A DNA stretch of 64,000 nucleotides from CAKZML01 sp963823435 (GCA_963823435.1 CAWGLN010000009.1:1-64000); one strand, 5' to 3'. Counted from the first letter of the stretch, positions 28,266-38,097 are shown. The notes: generated from the sequence alone by a model not told the origin. A program made the numbers and translations.

Positions 28266-29339
28266 GTGGCAGAAATAGACTCCTATCTCCGGCGCCTGGT
28301 CGAACAGGGCGGATCAGATCTGCATTTCCTGGCAGGTGATCCTCCCCGCATCCGGGTGAACGGAGATTTGAAGATCCTGGATGACAAGCCCCTTGACGGC
28401 AAGACTGCACAGGATCTGCTGGTGCAGATTCTCTCCCCAACGGCGCGCAAGGCGTTGGATGAGCATGATGGTGCTGACTTTGCCTACGATATAGAAGGCG
28501 TGGGGCGATTCAGGGTAAACGTGCTGCGCCAGTTGAATGGAATGGGCGGTGTTTTCCGGGCTATCCCATCCAGCGCCAAGACCCTGCAGGAATTGAACAT
28601 GCCCAGCGTGGTCTACAGCTTGTGCAAGCACAAGAATGGCTTGATGCTGGTTACCGGCAAGACCGGCTCGGGCAAGTCCACTACGCTGGCCGCCATGGTC
28701 GACGCCATCAATCGACGACTGAAAGGGCACATCGTTACTATCGAAGACCCCATCGAATTCGTACACCCCCGGCGCAACTGTCTGATCAGCCAGCGCGAAG
28801 TCGGCGTGCACACCGGGTCGTTCGCCGATGCCCTGCGCTCAGCCCTGCGCGAAGACCCGGACGTCATCCTGGTGGGCGAGCTTCGGGACCTGGAAACCAT
28901 GTCTATCGCGGTGACCGCCGCCGAAATGGGCATCCTGGTATTGGGAACCCTGCATACCAACGGCGCCGCACCCACAGTGGACCGTATCGTCAACGCTTTC
29001 CCCACCGACAAGCAAAGCCATATTCGCACCATGCTTGCCACCTCGCTGCGGGGAGTTATTTCCCAGCAGTTGATCCCCACCGTCGACCACAAGGGTCGGG
29101 TCGCCGCACTGGAAATCATGGTCAACACCTCGGGTGTCTCCAACCTGATCCGGCAGGGCAAGCTGGACCAGCTGGAAAATGCCATCCAGAGCGGTGCCGC
29201 GTCGGGTATGCAAACCATGGACGGAGCCCTGATGCAGTTGTACAAGGGCCTCAAGATTACCGGTGACGAGACCTACCAGAATTCCATTAACAAACCGAAA
29301 TTCGAGAACCTGAAGGGAACCGGGGTTTACGGCCGATAG
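28266..29339 (+). CDS. PilT/PilU-type twitching motility ATPase (second)
   Basis: 357 residues from GTG 28266, preceded by GGAGAGAA. The architecture equals its neighbour's: CSDLHF-like N-terminus (GGSDLHFLAGDPPRIRV), Walker A at 131 (GKTGSGKSTT), TIEDPIEFVHP, REDPDVILVGELRDLET and GTLHTNGAAPTVDR. The two proteins are clearly paralogous but diverged, so they probably act as a PilT/PilU-like pair. It is not possible from sequence alone to say which is the main motor. Confidence 0.9.
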   Translation: MAEIDSYLRRLVEQGGSDLHFLAGDPPRIRVNGDLKILDDKPLDGKTAQDLLVQILSPTARKALDEHDGADFAYDIEGVGRFRVNVLRQLNGMGGVFRAIPSSAKTLQELNMPSVVYSLCKHKNGLMLVTGKTGSGKSTTLAAMVDAINRRLKGHIVTIEDPIEFVHPRRNCLISQREVGVHTGSFADALRSALREDPDVILVGELRDLETMSIAVTAAEMGILVLGTLHTNGAAPTVDRIVNAFPTDKQSHIRTMLATSLRGVISQQLIPTVDHKGRVAALEIMVNTSGVSNLIRQGKLDQLENAIQSGAASGMQTMDGALMQLYKGLKITGDETYQNSINKPKFENLKGTGVYGR

Positions 29340-29459
29340 CACGGTCCCGGCGCGCCCATCGGCGCGACCAGGCAGATATCTTTGCTGGCCAGTTGCCTGC
29401 CCGGCTGTGGCATAATTCCCGGTTTGGTCAGTCACTTCGGCCTCGTGGGTCCTGCGTAA

Positions 29460-31477
29460 TGAGCGAACACAAAAGAAACATCCTGGTCACCAGCGCCCTG
29501 CCCTACGCCAACGGCGATATTCACCTGGGTCACCTGGTCGAGTATTTGCAGACCGATATCTGGGTACGGTTCCAGAAAATGCGTGGGCACCAGTGCATCT
29601 TTGTCTGCGCCACGGATACGCATGGCACCCCGATCATGTTGCGGGCCCAGAAAGAAGGCATTCCGCCCGAACAGCTGATCGAGCGGGTCGGCAAAACCAT
29701 GAGCCAGGACTTCAAAGACTTCCTGGTGGATTTCGACAATTTCCACAGCACTCATTCGGAAGAAAACCGCGAACTCGTGGAGACCATGTATCTGCGGCTC
29801 AAACAAGCTGGGCACATACGTAGCGAGGTCATCAAGCAGGCCTTTGACGAGCAGGAAAACATGTTTCTGCCGGATCGCTTTGTGCGCGGTGAATGTCCTC
29901 GGTGTGGCGCGGCAGACCAGTACGGCGACAGTTGCGAGTCCTGCGGCGCCACCTACTCTCCCGGCGACCTGAAGAACCCGGTTTCAGTCCTCTCCGGCAC
30001 CCCTCCATCCGAGCGCGAATCTGAACATTTCTTTTTCCGCCTGGGCCAGTTTGAGGGCATGCTGCGCAAGTGGGTGGCCTCCGGACGCCTGCATGAGAGC
30101 GTTTCGCGCAAGCTGGACGAGTGGTTTGAAGCCGGACTCAAGGACTGGGATATTTCTCGTGACGCGCCCTACTTCGGGTTCCAGATACCCGGAGAGCCCG
30201 ACAAATATTTCTATGTCTGGCTGGATGCGCCAGTGGGATACATGGCCAGCTTTCTCAACCTGTGCAAGAAGCGCCCGGAGCTGGATTTCGACAGCTACTG
30301 GGGGCCTGACAGCAAGGCCGAGTTGTACCATTTTATTGGCAAGGACATCGTCTACTTCCATTCCCTGTTCTGGCCGGCTGTTTTGACCGGCTCGGGCTAC
30401 CGCACTCCCAGTGCAATTTTTGCTCACGGATTCCTGACCGTGAACGGCCAGAAGATGTCCAAGTCCCGGGGCACCTTCATTACCGCCCGCACCTACCTGG
30501 ATCACCTGAATCCGGAGTACCTTCGCTATTACTACGCCAGCAAGCTGGGTTCTGGCATTGATGATATCGATCTTAACCTGGAGGACTTTACCGCCAGGGT
30601 CAACTCCGACGTGGTGGGCAAGCTGGTCAATATTGCCAGCCGATGCGCCGGTTTTATAAGCAAGCGTTTTGACGGTCGCCTGTCAGCAGAAATCATGGAT
30701 TCGGGCTTGTTCCAGGAGTTCGTCGACGCCGGTGATAGTATCGCCCAGGCGTACGAAACCAGGGAGTTCGCCAGGGCCATGCGCGAAATCATGGCGCTGG
30801 CAGATAAAGCCAATCAGTTCATCGACCTGCACAAGCCATGGGTCATGGCCAAGGACGAGGGGCAACTGCCGGCAGTCCAGGCAGTGTGTACCCAGGGCCT
30901 GAATATGTTCCGCGTGCTGATGGGTTACCTGAAACCGGTGCTGCCCGTTATAGCCCGGGATGCGGAGGCCTTCCTTGCAGCCGGCGCATTAGACTGGGAC
31001 TCCCTGGCAACCCCCTTGCTCGGAAGCAGTATCGAGCCGTTTAAACCGCTGGCCGTGCGGGTGGACCCCAAATCCGTGGAGTCCATGATCGCCGCCTCGC
31101 GGGAAGACCTGAAGACTGTGGAGAAAGCCCGACCCATGGACCCAATTTCGGATGAGATCGACATCCAGACCTTTGCCAGCGTGGACCTGCGGGTGGCGCG
31201 TATCGTGAATGCCGAAAGGGTGGAGGGTGCGGAGAAACTGTTGCAATTGACACTGGATATCGGTGGTGAGCAACGTAATGTTTTCGCGGGTATCAAGTCC
31301 GCCTACGAGCCAGAAGATCTGATCGGCAGATTGACCGTGATGGTGGCCAATCTTAAACCACGCAAAATGCGTTTCGGGGTGTCCGAAGGTATGGTCCTGG
31401 CGGCCGGTCCTGGCGGCAAGGACATATTCATCCTGACACCGGATGCAGGCGCCGAACCGGGCATGCGCATAAAGTAA
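29460..31477 (+). CDS. metG: Methionine-tRNA ligase
   Basis: 672 residues from ATG 29460. Class I signatures HLGH (GDIHLGHLVEY) and KMSKS (GQKMSKSRGTF), a zinc knuckle with two Cys pairs (CPRCG, CESCG) near 145-165, and a C-terminal tRNA-binding Trbp111-like domain (IQTFASVDLRVARIVNAE). Intact. Followed directly by the diverged repeat R8. Confidence 0.96.
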
Positions 31478-31637
31478 CTTGAGCAAGCTCTGATTTTTCG
31501 TGAACCTGACTCTTGCGGAAAACAACAATCCGACTTTTGTGCGGCCAACCGTCGCAGCCCGGATCACGTGCGATTGGCGGCTTGAATGCATACCTTTTCG
31601 CGTTATTTCAACTTCGTCCAGATTGAACCAAAGACAC
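31478..31637 (+). repeat. Intercistronic palindromic element, copy R8 (most diverged)
   Basis: Starts right after the metG TAA with CTTGAGCAAGCTCTGATTTTT and retains TCTTGCGG, CGTGCGATTGGCGGCTTGAAT, TTTTCGC and CTTCGTCCAGATTGAACC. It ends about 10 bp before rsxA. Terminal repeats and the central stem are eroded, so this is an old copy. Confidence 0.65.
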
Positions 31638-31646
31638 CGATAAAGC

Positions 31647-32222
31647 ATGAAAGAGCTGGCGCTGATTATTCTGAGCACTGTACTGGTCAATAACTTTGTC
31701 CTGGTGAAGTTCCTTGGCCTGTGTCCGTTCATGGGAGTATCCAGGAAACTTGAAAGCGCACTGGGTATGGCGGCCGCCACGACGTTTGTGCTGACCATCT
31801 CGGCGGCTTGCAGCTACCTGGTGGACACCTACCTGCTGGCGCCCCTGGATCTGGAGTACCTGCGTACCATTGCCTTCATCCTGGTCATAGCCGCGGTGGT
31901 TCAGTTCACCGAGATGATGGTGCAAAAGGTCAGTCCGCTGTTGTACCAGGTTCTTGGCATCTATCTGCCGCTGATCACGACAAACTGCGCAGTGTTGGGT
32001 GTCGCCCTGTTGAATGTGCAGGAATCTCACAACTTTGTGGAATCGCTGCTCTACGGCTTCGGAGCCGCTACCGGGTTCTCACTCGTGCTGGCCCTGTTCG
32101 CCGCAATGCGTGAACGCATGGCCATGGCCGATGTCCCGGAGCCTTTTCAGGGAGCTGCTATTGCCCTGATCACGGCGGGACTGATGTCCCTGGCTTTCCT
32201 CGGCTTCACTGGATTGACTTAG
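31647..32222 (+). CDS. rsxA: Electron transport complex subunit RsxA
   Basis: Integral membrane subunit of the Rsx/Rnf complex, 191 residues, six hydrophobic helices. The N-terminus LILSTVLVNNFVLVKFLGLCPFMGVS and the paired LITTNCAVLGVALLN region carry the cysteines that bind a membrane Fe-S cluster in this subunit. The stop codon TAG is shared with repeat R9, which separates it from rsxB. Confidence 0.95.
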   Translation: MKELALIILSTVLVNNFVLVKFLGLCPFMGVSRKLESALGMAAATTFVLTISAACSYLVDTYLLAPLDLEYLRTIAFILVIAAVVQFTEMMVQKVSPLLYQVLGIYLPLITTNCAVLGVALLNVQESHNFVESLLYGFGAATGFSLVLALFAAMRERMAMADVPEPFQGAAIALITAGLMSLAFLGFTGLT

Positions 32223-32382
32223 GGAGCCTCTGATTTATTCATGAACTCGTGTCTTGCGTCCAATACAGCCGTTTTCCGTGTTGCCAGTCTTCGCGATAGC
32301 CTGCTCACGTCTAATTGGCGCCTCAAACCAGGGTCCATTCGCTCACAATCACGTTCGCCCGAATCAGGTCAGAGGCTTTCCG
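32221..32382 (+). repeat. Intercistronic palindromic element, copy R9, splitting rsxA and rsxB
   Basis: Begins at the rsxA stop (TAGGGAGCCTCTGATTTATTC) and ends GGTCAGAGGCTTTCC four bases before rsxB ATG. Internal landmarks TCTTGCG, GTTGCCAGTCTTCGCGATAGC and ATTCGCTCACAATCACG match the family. The central stem is partly degraded. AGAGG lies 11 bases before the rsxB start. Confidence 0.85.
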
Positions 32383-32386
32383 GACC

Positions 32387-32944
32387 ATGAGTGCGGTCTT
32401 GCTGCTCACTGCGCTGGCCCTGCTCTTCGGTCTTGCACTGGGCTATGCGGCCATGCGTTTTCGGATTGAGGGTGACCCGGTGGTGGACCAGGTCGATGCC
32501 CTGCTGCCCCAGACCCAGTGCGGCCAGTGCAGTTTCGCAGGTTGCCGTCCTTATGCAGAGGCTATCGTTGAAGGCCAGGCGGATATCAATCAATGCCCGC
32601 CGGGCGGTGAGCAAACCATACGTGCGCTGGCTGATCTGCTTGGACGCGACCCCAAGCCGCTGAACCCCGAGAACGGTGAAGAGACAATAGCCACCGTTGC
32701 GGTTATTGATGAGGACACTTGTATAGGCTGTACGCTCTGCATCCAGGCCTGTCCGGTCGATGCCATCCTGGGCGGGCCCAAGCAAATGCACACGGTCATC
32801 GCCAGGGAGTGCACTGGCTGTGACCTTTGCCTGGAGCCCTGCCCCGTGGACTGCATCATCATGGTGCCGCGACAAAGCGGTCTGGCGGCCTGGAGCTGGC
32901 CGAAGCCTGTTGCCGTTGCCAAACGCATGGCTAACGGAGCCTGA
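32387..32944 (+). CDS. rsxB: Electron transport complex subunit RsxB
   Basis: Fe-S protein of the Rsx complex, 185 residues from ATG 32387. One N-terminal membrane helix (VLLLTALALLFGLALGYAAM), then a CX2CX4C-type motif in TQCGQCSFAGC with a later cysteine (QCPPGG), and two ferredoxin motifs CIGCTLCIQACP and CTGCDLCLEPCP. The Shine-Dalgarno for this start appears to lie in repeat R9. Confidence 0.95.
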   Translation: MSAVLLLTALALLFGLALGYAAMRFRIEGDPVVDQVDALLPQTQCGQCSFAGCRPYAEAIVEGQADINQCPPGGEQTIRALADLLGRDPKPLNPENGEETIATVAVIDEDTCIGCTLCIQACPVDAILGGPKQMHTVIARECTGCDLCLEPCPVDCIIMVPRQSGLAAWSWPKPVAVAKRMANGA

Positions 32945-32948
32945 GCCG

Positions 32949-34505
32949 ATGCGCGATTCTCGTCATCTCAAGACCTTCCATGGCGGCCTGAAACTTGCCG
33001 GTCACAAGCTGGAATCCGCCGGTGCGGCGCTGAGGACGCTGCCATTGCCCCGCCGACTGGTGCTGCCACTTACGCAACATGCCGGCCGTGCCGCGATCCC
33101 GACTGTTGGGGCCGGGGACAAGGTGCTGGGGTACCAGGAAGTGGCGCGCCCGGACGGAGACCTTTCCTGCAGTCTGCATGCCCCGACCTCGGCGACAGTG
33201 ATCGGTATCCAGCGACTGCCGATTCCGCATCCTGGCGGTTTGATGGCTGACTGCCTGGTGCTGGAACCGGATGGTCGCGAGGAGTTAGCCCACAGCCTGC
33301 CACCTCTGGATTCTGCCAGGCTGGACCTGCCGACACTGTTGCAGCGCGTGCGTGATGCAGGCATCGCCGGTCTCGGTGGCGCAGTTTTCCCGACTCCCTA
33401 CAAGCTTGCCGGTGCGGCCCACGGTGAAAGCCTGACCCTGGTGGTTAACGGCGCAGAATGCGAGCCCTACATCAGCTGTGACGATATCTTGATGCGCGAG
33501 CAGTCGGACGAGATCCTCCTGGGAACCCGGATTCTGCTGAATACCCTCGGCGCCACCTCGGCCATAGTGGCCATCGAACGTGACAAGCGCCAGGCGCTGG
33601 ATTGTATGCAGGCGGCCATCGAGCGACTTGGTGACAAGCGCATACAGCTGGAACAGATTTTCACCATTTATCCCGCGGGGGGCGAGCGCCAGCTGGTCCA
33701 GGTTCTAAGCGGGAAGGAAATACCCGCGGACGGTCTGCCCATAGACATCGGCTACCTGTGTCTGAACGTCGCGACGCTGGTGGCCATCTATCATGCGGTC
33801 ACCCATGGCAGGCCCCTGGTCTCGCGGATCACAACCGTGACCGGTAGCGGAATCACCGAACCGGGAAATTTCCTGACCTTGCTGGGAACCCCATTGAGTG
33901 CGCTGACCGATGCGGCCGGAGGTTACACCGACAGGGCATCTCGTCTGATCATGGGTGGTCCGATGATGGGTATCGCACTGGCCAGTGATGAAGTTCCAGT
34001 GGTCAAGGCGACAAACTGTGTTCTCGTCATGGCCGAGGACGAGGTTCGCGCCGGCGGCGAGCAATTGCCCTGCATACGCTGCGGGGAGTGCGAGCAAGCC
34101 TGTCCCGCCCAACTCCAGCCCCAGGAACTTTACTGGCGAATCCAGGGTAACAATCTCGCTGGCGCCGGTGAACTGGGGCTGGACGCCTGTATAGAATGCG
34201 GCTGTTGTGACCTGGTCTGCCCGAGCCATATACCGCTGGTGCAACACTACCGTTACGCGAAAGCCAGGGTAAAGACCGCCAGGATCCAGCACCAGCAGTC
34301 AAGCGTGGCCAAACAGCGTTTCGAGAGCAGGAGGGATCGCCTGGAAAATGAAGCGGCCCGACGCAAACAGCGACTGGAGGAGAAACGCAAGACCCGCGCG
34401 TCAAGTGAGCAGGCTCCCAAGGCCATCAAGGGGGAGATAGACGCCATACTCGCGCGTGCCAGGGGCAAGCGCCGGGACGGCAAGCAGGGGGACGAAACAT
34501 CGTGA
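32949..34505 (+). CDS. rsxC: Electron transport complex subunit RsxC
   Basis: Peripheral NADH-interacting subunit, 518 residues. GLGGAVFPTPYKLA is the flavin/NADH-binding region seen in complex I NuoF relatives. Two 4Fe-4S motifs are present, CIRCGECEQACP and CIECGCCDLVCP (residues about 375-430). The C-terminal alanine/lysine-rich tail is shorter than in E. coli. Starts 4 bp after rsxB. Confidence 0.95.
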   Translation: MRDSRHLKTFHGGLKLAGHKLESAGAALRTLPLPRRLVLPLTQHAGRAAIPTVGAGDKVLGYQEVARPDGDLSCSLHAPTSATVIGIQRLPIPHPGGLMADCLVLEPDGREELAHSLPPLDSARLDLPTLLQRVRDAGIAGLGGAVFPTPYKLAGAAHGESLTLVVNGAECEPYISCDDILMREQSDEILLGTRILLNTLGATSAIVAIERDKRQALDCMQAAIERLGDKRIQLEQIFTIYPAGGERQLVQVLSGKEIPADGLPIDIGYLCLNVATLVAIYHAVTHGRPLVSRITTVTGSGITEPGNFLTLLGTPLSALTDAAGGYTDRASRLIMGGPMMGIALASDEVPVVKATNCVLVMAEDEVRAGGEQLPCIRCGECEQACPAQLQPQELYWRIQGNNLAGAGELGLDACIECGCCDLVCPSHIPLVQHYRYAKARVKTARIQHQQSSVAKQRFESRRDRLENEAARRKQRLEEKRKTRASSEQAPKAIKGEIDAILARARGKRRDGKQGDETS

Positions 34506-35536
34506 GACGCTTCGACACCTCGGCGGCGCCCTTCCCGCAACCCGACACCACCGTAAGCCTGATGATGGGCCGCCTGCTCCTGTCCCTGGCGCCCGCTGCG
34601 GCCGTGTACACCTGGTTCTTCGGCCCCGGGCTTCTGTTCAATATCCTGGTTGCAAGTGGCATAGGCCTGGTGGCGGAAGCGGCCGTGCTGCAGTTGCGGA
34701 AAAGGCCGCTGGGTCCCCACCTCGGTGACTGCAGTGTGCTGGTAACAGCCGTGCTCTTTGCCTGGTGCCTGCCTCCGGCCACACCCTGGTGGATTACCGC
34801 CATCGGCATGATTTTCGCGGTGGTTTTTGCCAAGCATCTATATGGCGGCCTGGGTCACAATCCATTTAACCCGGCCATGGCCGGTTACGTGCTGGTGCTG
34901 ATTTCGTTTCCCCAGGAACTCACACGCTGGCTTCCGGTTTCCGGGCTGTATGCGCACGGCCCGGATACCCTGCAAACGCTGTGGGCAACACTCAGCGGTC
35001 AACTCGGAGGTGGTCTTCAGTGGGATGCGGTCAGCATGGCGACGCCACTGGATTACATGAAAACTGAATTGGCACGCCTGACCACCATGCCCGAAATCAA
35101 ATCCCATCCCATGTTCGGGGATTTCGCCGGGCGCGGTTACGAATGGGTGGCGAATTTTGTCGCCCTCGGAGGAGCCTGGCTGCTATACAAACGCGTCATT
35201 CGCTGGCATATCCCGGTGGCGGTCCTGGCCGGCGTATTGCTGCCAGCCACGCTGGTGTACCTGGTGGACCCTGGCAGCAACGGATCTCCCGGTTTGCACT
35301 TGTTCAGCGGGGCGACACTGCTCGGCGCCTTTTATATCGCCACCGATCCGGTTTCAGCAGCCACATCTCCAAGGGGCAGACTGATTTACGGTTTCGGCGT
35401 GGGTCTTATTACTTTCGTTGTCCGTAAATGGGGAGGTTACCCCGACGGTATTGCGTTTGGCGTCTTGCTAATGAACGCTGCGGCCCCGTTGATCGATCAC
35501 TTTACGCGTCCGCGGGTGTATGGCCATGAAAAATAA
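34502..35536 (+). CDS. rsxD: Electron transport complex subunit RsxD
   Basis: Membrane subunit, 344 residues, around nine hydrophobic segments. The flavin-attachment region reads AVSMATPLDYMK, where the threonine of ATPLD is the covalent FMN site in this family. NPFNPAMAGYVLVLISFP and the C-terminal YATDPVSAATSPRGRLIYG-like segment support the call. Its start overlaps rsxC by 4 bp and its end overlaps rsxG by about 17 bp. Confidence 0.95.
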   Translation: MRRFDTSAAPFPQPDTTVSLMMGRLLLSLAPAAAVYTWFFGPGLLFNILVASGIGLVAEAAVLQLRKRPLGPHLGDCSVLVTAVLFAWCLPPATPWWITAIGMIFAVVFAKHLYGGLGHNPFNPAMAGYVLVLISFPQELTRWLPVSGLYAHGPDTLQTLWATLSGQLGGGLQWDAVSMATPLDYMKTELARLTTMPEIKSHPMFGDFAGRGYEWVANFVALGGAWLLYKRVIRWHIPVAVLAGVLLPATLVYLVDPGSNGSPGLHLFSGATLLGAFYIATDPVSAATSPRGRLIYGFGVGLITFVVRKWGGYPDGIAFGVLLMNAAAPLIDHFTRPRVYGHEK

Positions 35537-36185
35537 GTCTGTGGCTGGCGCATTCAGCAATTCACTCAGGGCGGGCGCACTACTGTCGACCTTCGCCCTG
35601 GCAGGAGGCAGCTTGCTGGCGCTGACTTACTCCGGTACGCGCGAACGCATTGCCCAGAACGAGCGCGCTTTTACACTACGCAGCCTGAACGAGATCGTGG
35701 ATATCCGCCGCTATGACAATGACCTGTTCACGGATGTGGTCCTGGTGACCGACCGTGACTACCTGGGCAGCAAGGAACCGGTACCGGTATACCGCGCGCG
35801 CAAGCACGGGCAGGCGGTGGCCGCAATTATCGCCTCGCGGGCACCGGACGGTTACAACGGCACGATAAAGCTGCTGGTTGGAATCAACCTTGACGGCAGT
35901 CTGACCGGGGTACGCATCACCAGTCACCGGGAAACGCCGGGGCTGGGTGACGGCATAGAACTTGAGCGCTCCAACTGGGTTTTGGACTTCGATGGTCACG
36001 GCCTGGGGCAGCCGCAAATCGAAGGCTGGCAGGTCAGGCGTGACGGTGGCGATTTCGACCAGTTCACTGGTGCAACCATTACCCCCAGGGCCGTGGTAAA
36101 GGCGGTGAAAAACACCCTGCTATACTTCGAGGCACACAAGGAGGACTTGTTCTCCCGGCCCGCCCAGGAGGTTGAAAACCAGTGA
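35520..36185 (+). CDS. rsxG: Electron transport complex subunit RsxG
   Basis: Mostly periplasmic flavoprotein anchored by one N-terminal helix (ALLSTFALAGGSLLALTYSGT). The flavinylation motif TGATIT, near residue 186, carries the FMN-linked threonine. 221 residues. A second in-frame ATG at 35526 is an alternative start. Overlaps rsxD and rsxE. Confidence 0.95.
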   Translation: MAMKNKSVAGAFSNSLRAGALLSTFALAGGSLLALTYSGTRERIAQNERAFTLRSLNEIVDIRRYDNDLFTDVVLVTDRDYLGSKEPVPVYRARKHGQAVAAIIASRAPDGYNGTIKLLVGINLDGSLTGVRITSHRETPGLGDGIELERSNWVLDFDGHGLGQPQIEGWQVRRDGGDFDQFTGATITPRAVVKAVKNTLLYFEAHKEDLFSRPAQEVENQ

Positions 36186-36868
36186 GCACGGCTTTCAAGG
36201 AAATCAGTAGAGAGGGACTTTGGCGGAATAACGTTGGCCTGGTGCAATTGCTGGGCCTCTGCCCGCTGCTGGCGGTAAGCAACAGCCTGGTCAATGGTCT
36301 TGGCCTGGGGCTGGCGACAACCATGGTATTGGTTGGCTCCAGCACCCTGATATCCGCGATTCAATCATGGGTGCCTCGGGAAATCCGGATTCCGGTATTT
36401 GTCCTGATCATTGCGTCCCTGGTCACTGCCGTAGACCTCGCCCTGAATGCCTGGTTTCACCAGTTGTATCGCGTGCTGGGTATTTTCATTCCCCTGATTG
36501 TCACCAATTGCGCCATCATCGGCAGGGCGGAGGCCTTTGCCTCGCGCAATCCGGTGCCTGCGGCCGCCCTGGATGGCCTCATGATGGGGCTGGGATTCAC
36601 CGTCGTGCTGGTGTTGCTGGGTGCGTTTCGGGAAATCATCGGCCAGGGTACCTTGCTGGATCAGGCCCACATGCTTTTCGGTCCCGTCGCCCGCGACTGG
36701 ACTGTGCAATTGGGGTCCGACCGGCATGGCCTGCTGGTGGCCATGCTGCCACCGGGAGCCTTCATCGGTCTGGGGCTGATGATCGCGGCCAAGAATGTCA
36801 TTGATGGCCGCCTTGCCCGACGGACCCATAAAATCACCGACGCCTTGCCCGCTGCCGGTCACGGCTAG
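36182..36868 (+). CDS. rsxE: Electron transport complex subunit RsxE
   Basis: Membrane subunit, 228 residues, paralogous to RsxA: LWRNNVGLVQLLGLCPLLAVS and IVTNCAIIGRAEAFASRNP hold the cluster-binding cysteines. Six hydrophobic helices are evident. Last subunit of the operon, 13 bp before nth, the standard gammaproteobacterial order. Confidence 0.95.
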   Translation: MSTAFKEISREGLWRNNVGLVQLLGLCPLLAVSNSLVNGLGLGLATTMVLVGSSTLISAIQSWVPREIRIPVFVLIIASLVTAVDLALNAWFHQLYRVLGIFIPLIVTNCAIIGRAEAFASRNPVPAAALDGLMMGLGFTVVLVLLGAFREIIGQGTLLDQAHMLFGPVARDWTVQLGSDRHGLLVAMLPPGAFIGLGLMIAAKNVIDGRLARRTHKITDALPAAGHG

Positions 36869-36881
36869 GACCCGGGCCGCT

Positions 36882-37517
36882 ATGAACCGGAGCAGGCGAA
36901 GCGAGATATTCAGGCGACTGAAGGCGGCCAATCCAAGACCCACGACCGAACTGGGCTACCGATCGGCCTTTGAACTATTGGTGGCCGTCATCCTGTCGGC
37001 CCAGGCCACGGATGTAAGCGTCAACAAGGCCACGAGCAAACTTTTCGCGGTGGCTAACACGCCCAGGACCATACTCGAACTGGGTGTTGAGGGTTTGAAG
37101 CGCTACATCAGGACCATCGGTTTGTTTAACACCAAGGCCGAGAACATTATCAAGACCTGTGCCTTGTTGATTGAGCACCACGGCGGTCAGGTTCCCTGCA
37201 ACCGGGATGAGTTGGAACAGCTTCCCGGGGTAGGACGGAAAACTGCCAACGTCATCCTGAATACGGCCTTCGGGCAGCCAACCATTGCAGTTGACACCCA
37301 TATCTTCCGGGTCAGTAATCGCACCGGCATCGCACCGGGAAAGACCGTGCTTGAGGTTGAAAAACGCTTGCTGCGACTGGTGCCGGATGAATTCAAGCTG
37401 GATGCGCACCACTGGTTGATCCTGCACGGACGTTATGTGTGCAAGGCGCGCAAGCCGGAATGTCCGGATTGCATCATTCGCGACCTGTGCGAATTCAGGA
37501 AAAAAACTCTCGCCTGA
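36882..37517 (+). CDS. nth: Endonuclease III
   Basis: Base-excision repair glycosylase/AP lyase for oxidised pyrimidines. 211 residues. The helix-hairpin-helix LPGVGRKTANVILN, catalytic lysine region and aspartate in VDTHIFRVSNR are present, and the C-terminal 4Fe-4S loop has C-x6-C-x2-C-x5-C (CKARKPECPDCIIRDLC). Intact and co-directional with rsx. Confidence 0.96.
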   Translation: MNRSRRSEIFRRLKAANPRPTTELGYRSAFELLVAVILSAQATDVSVNKATSKLFAVANTPRTILELGVEGLKRYIRTIGLFNTKAENIIKTCALLIEHHGGQVPCNRDELEQLPGVGRKTANVILNTAFGQPTIAVDTHIFRVSNRTGIAPGKTVLEVEKRLLRLVPDEFKLDAHHWLILHGRYVCKARKPECPDCIIRDLCEFRKKTLA

Positions 37518-37601
37518 TTCTACCCCCTGATCCGCGTCGGCTGACTGGAAACGCCGCACCCGGGTAGAATGAGTGACCATAAAGGCCCAAGGTAAATCGA
37601 A

Positions 37602-38048
37602 ATGCTCTTTAGTCCCGATCGAAACAAGTTACGACAGACCTACGTCGATGCATGGAGTCGTTTTCGACAGGGCTTGCCGCTGGAACCGCTGCAGGCGCAA
37701 ATAGCTGCGGTGGTACAGAATCATCCGGAATACCACTCAATCCTGGCTGATCCGGACGCCGTCCTGGGCAAGGATTTCCCGCCTGAACTCGGTCAATCCA
37801 ACCCGTTCCTGCACATGGGCTTGCATCTTGCCATCAGAGACCAGGTCGCCACAGACCGGCCCATGGGTATCAGGTCCGCCTACTCGCTGCTGGCCACAGC
37901 CTCGGACTCTGAGCACGAGGCCGAGCACGTATTGCTGGAGTGTCTGGCGGAATCATTGTGGCAAGCCCACCGGCATGACAGTCAGGCCGATGAGCAAGCC
38001 TACCTGGAATCAATCAAGCGGAAACTGCCCCAACGCCAGGAGACCTGA
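37602..38048 (+). CDS. DUF1841 family protein
   Basis: 148-residue cytoplasmic protein of unknown function. The start MLFSPDRNKLRQTYVDAWSR and the segment NPFLHMGLHLAIRDQVATDRP are typical of DUF1841, which often follows nth. The conserved histidines and glutamates (HMGLHLAI, EHEAEHVLLECL) suggest a metal site, but no activity is known to me. Confidence 0.88.
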   Translation: MLFSPDRNKLRQTYVDAWSRFRQGLPLEPLQAQIAAVVQNHPEYHSILADPDAVLGKDFPPELGQSNPFLHMGLHLAIRDQVATDRPMGIRSAYSLLATASDSEHEAEHVLLECLAESLWQAHRHDSQADEQAYLESIKRKLPQRQET

Positions 38049-38097
38049 GCACGACTGCAAGGTGCCCTCGCCGGTTGCCGCATACGCGGGCGCCCAT

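Noticed and set aside
8282..32382. Repeats considered as integron attC sites because they follow stop codons in fixed orientation
   Set aside because: They lack the GTTRRRY/RYYYAAC core sites, the neighbours are housekeeping genes, and no integrase is present.
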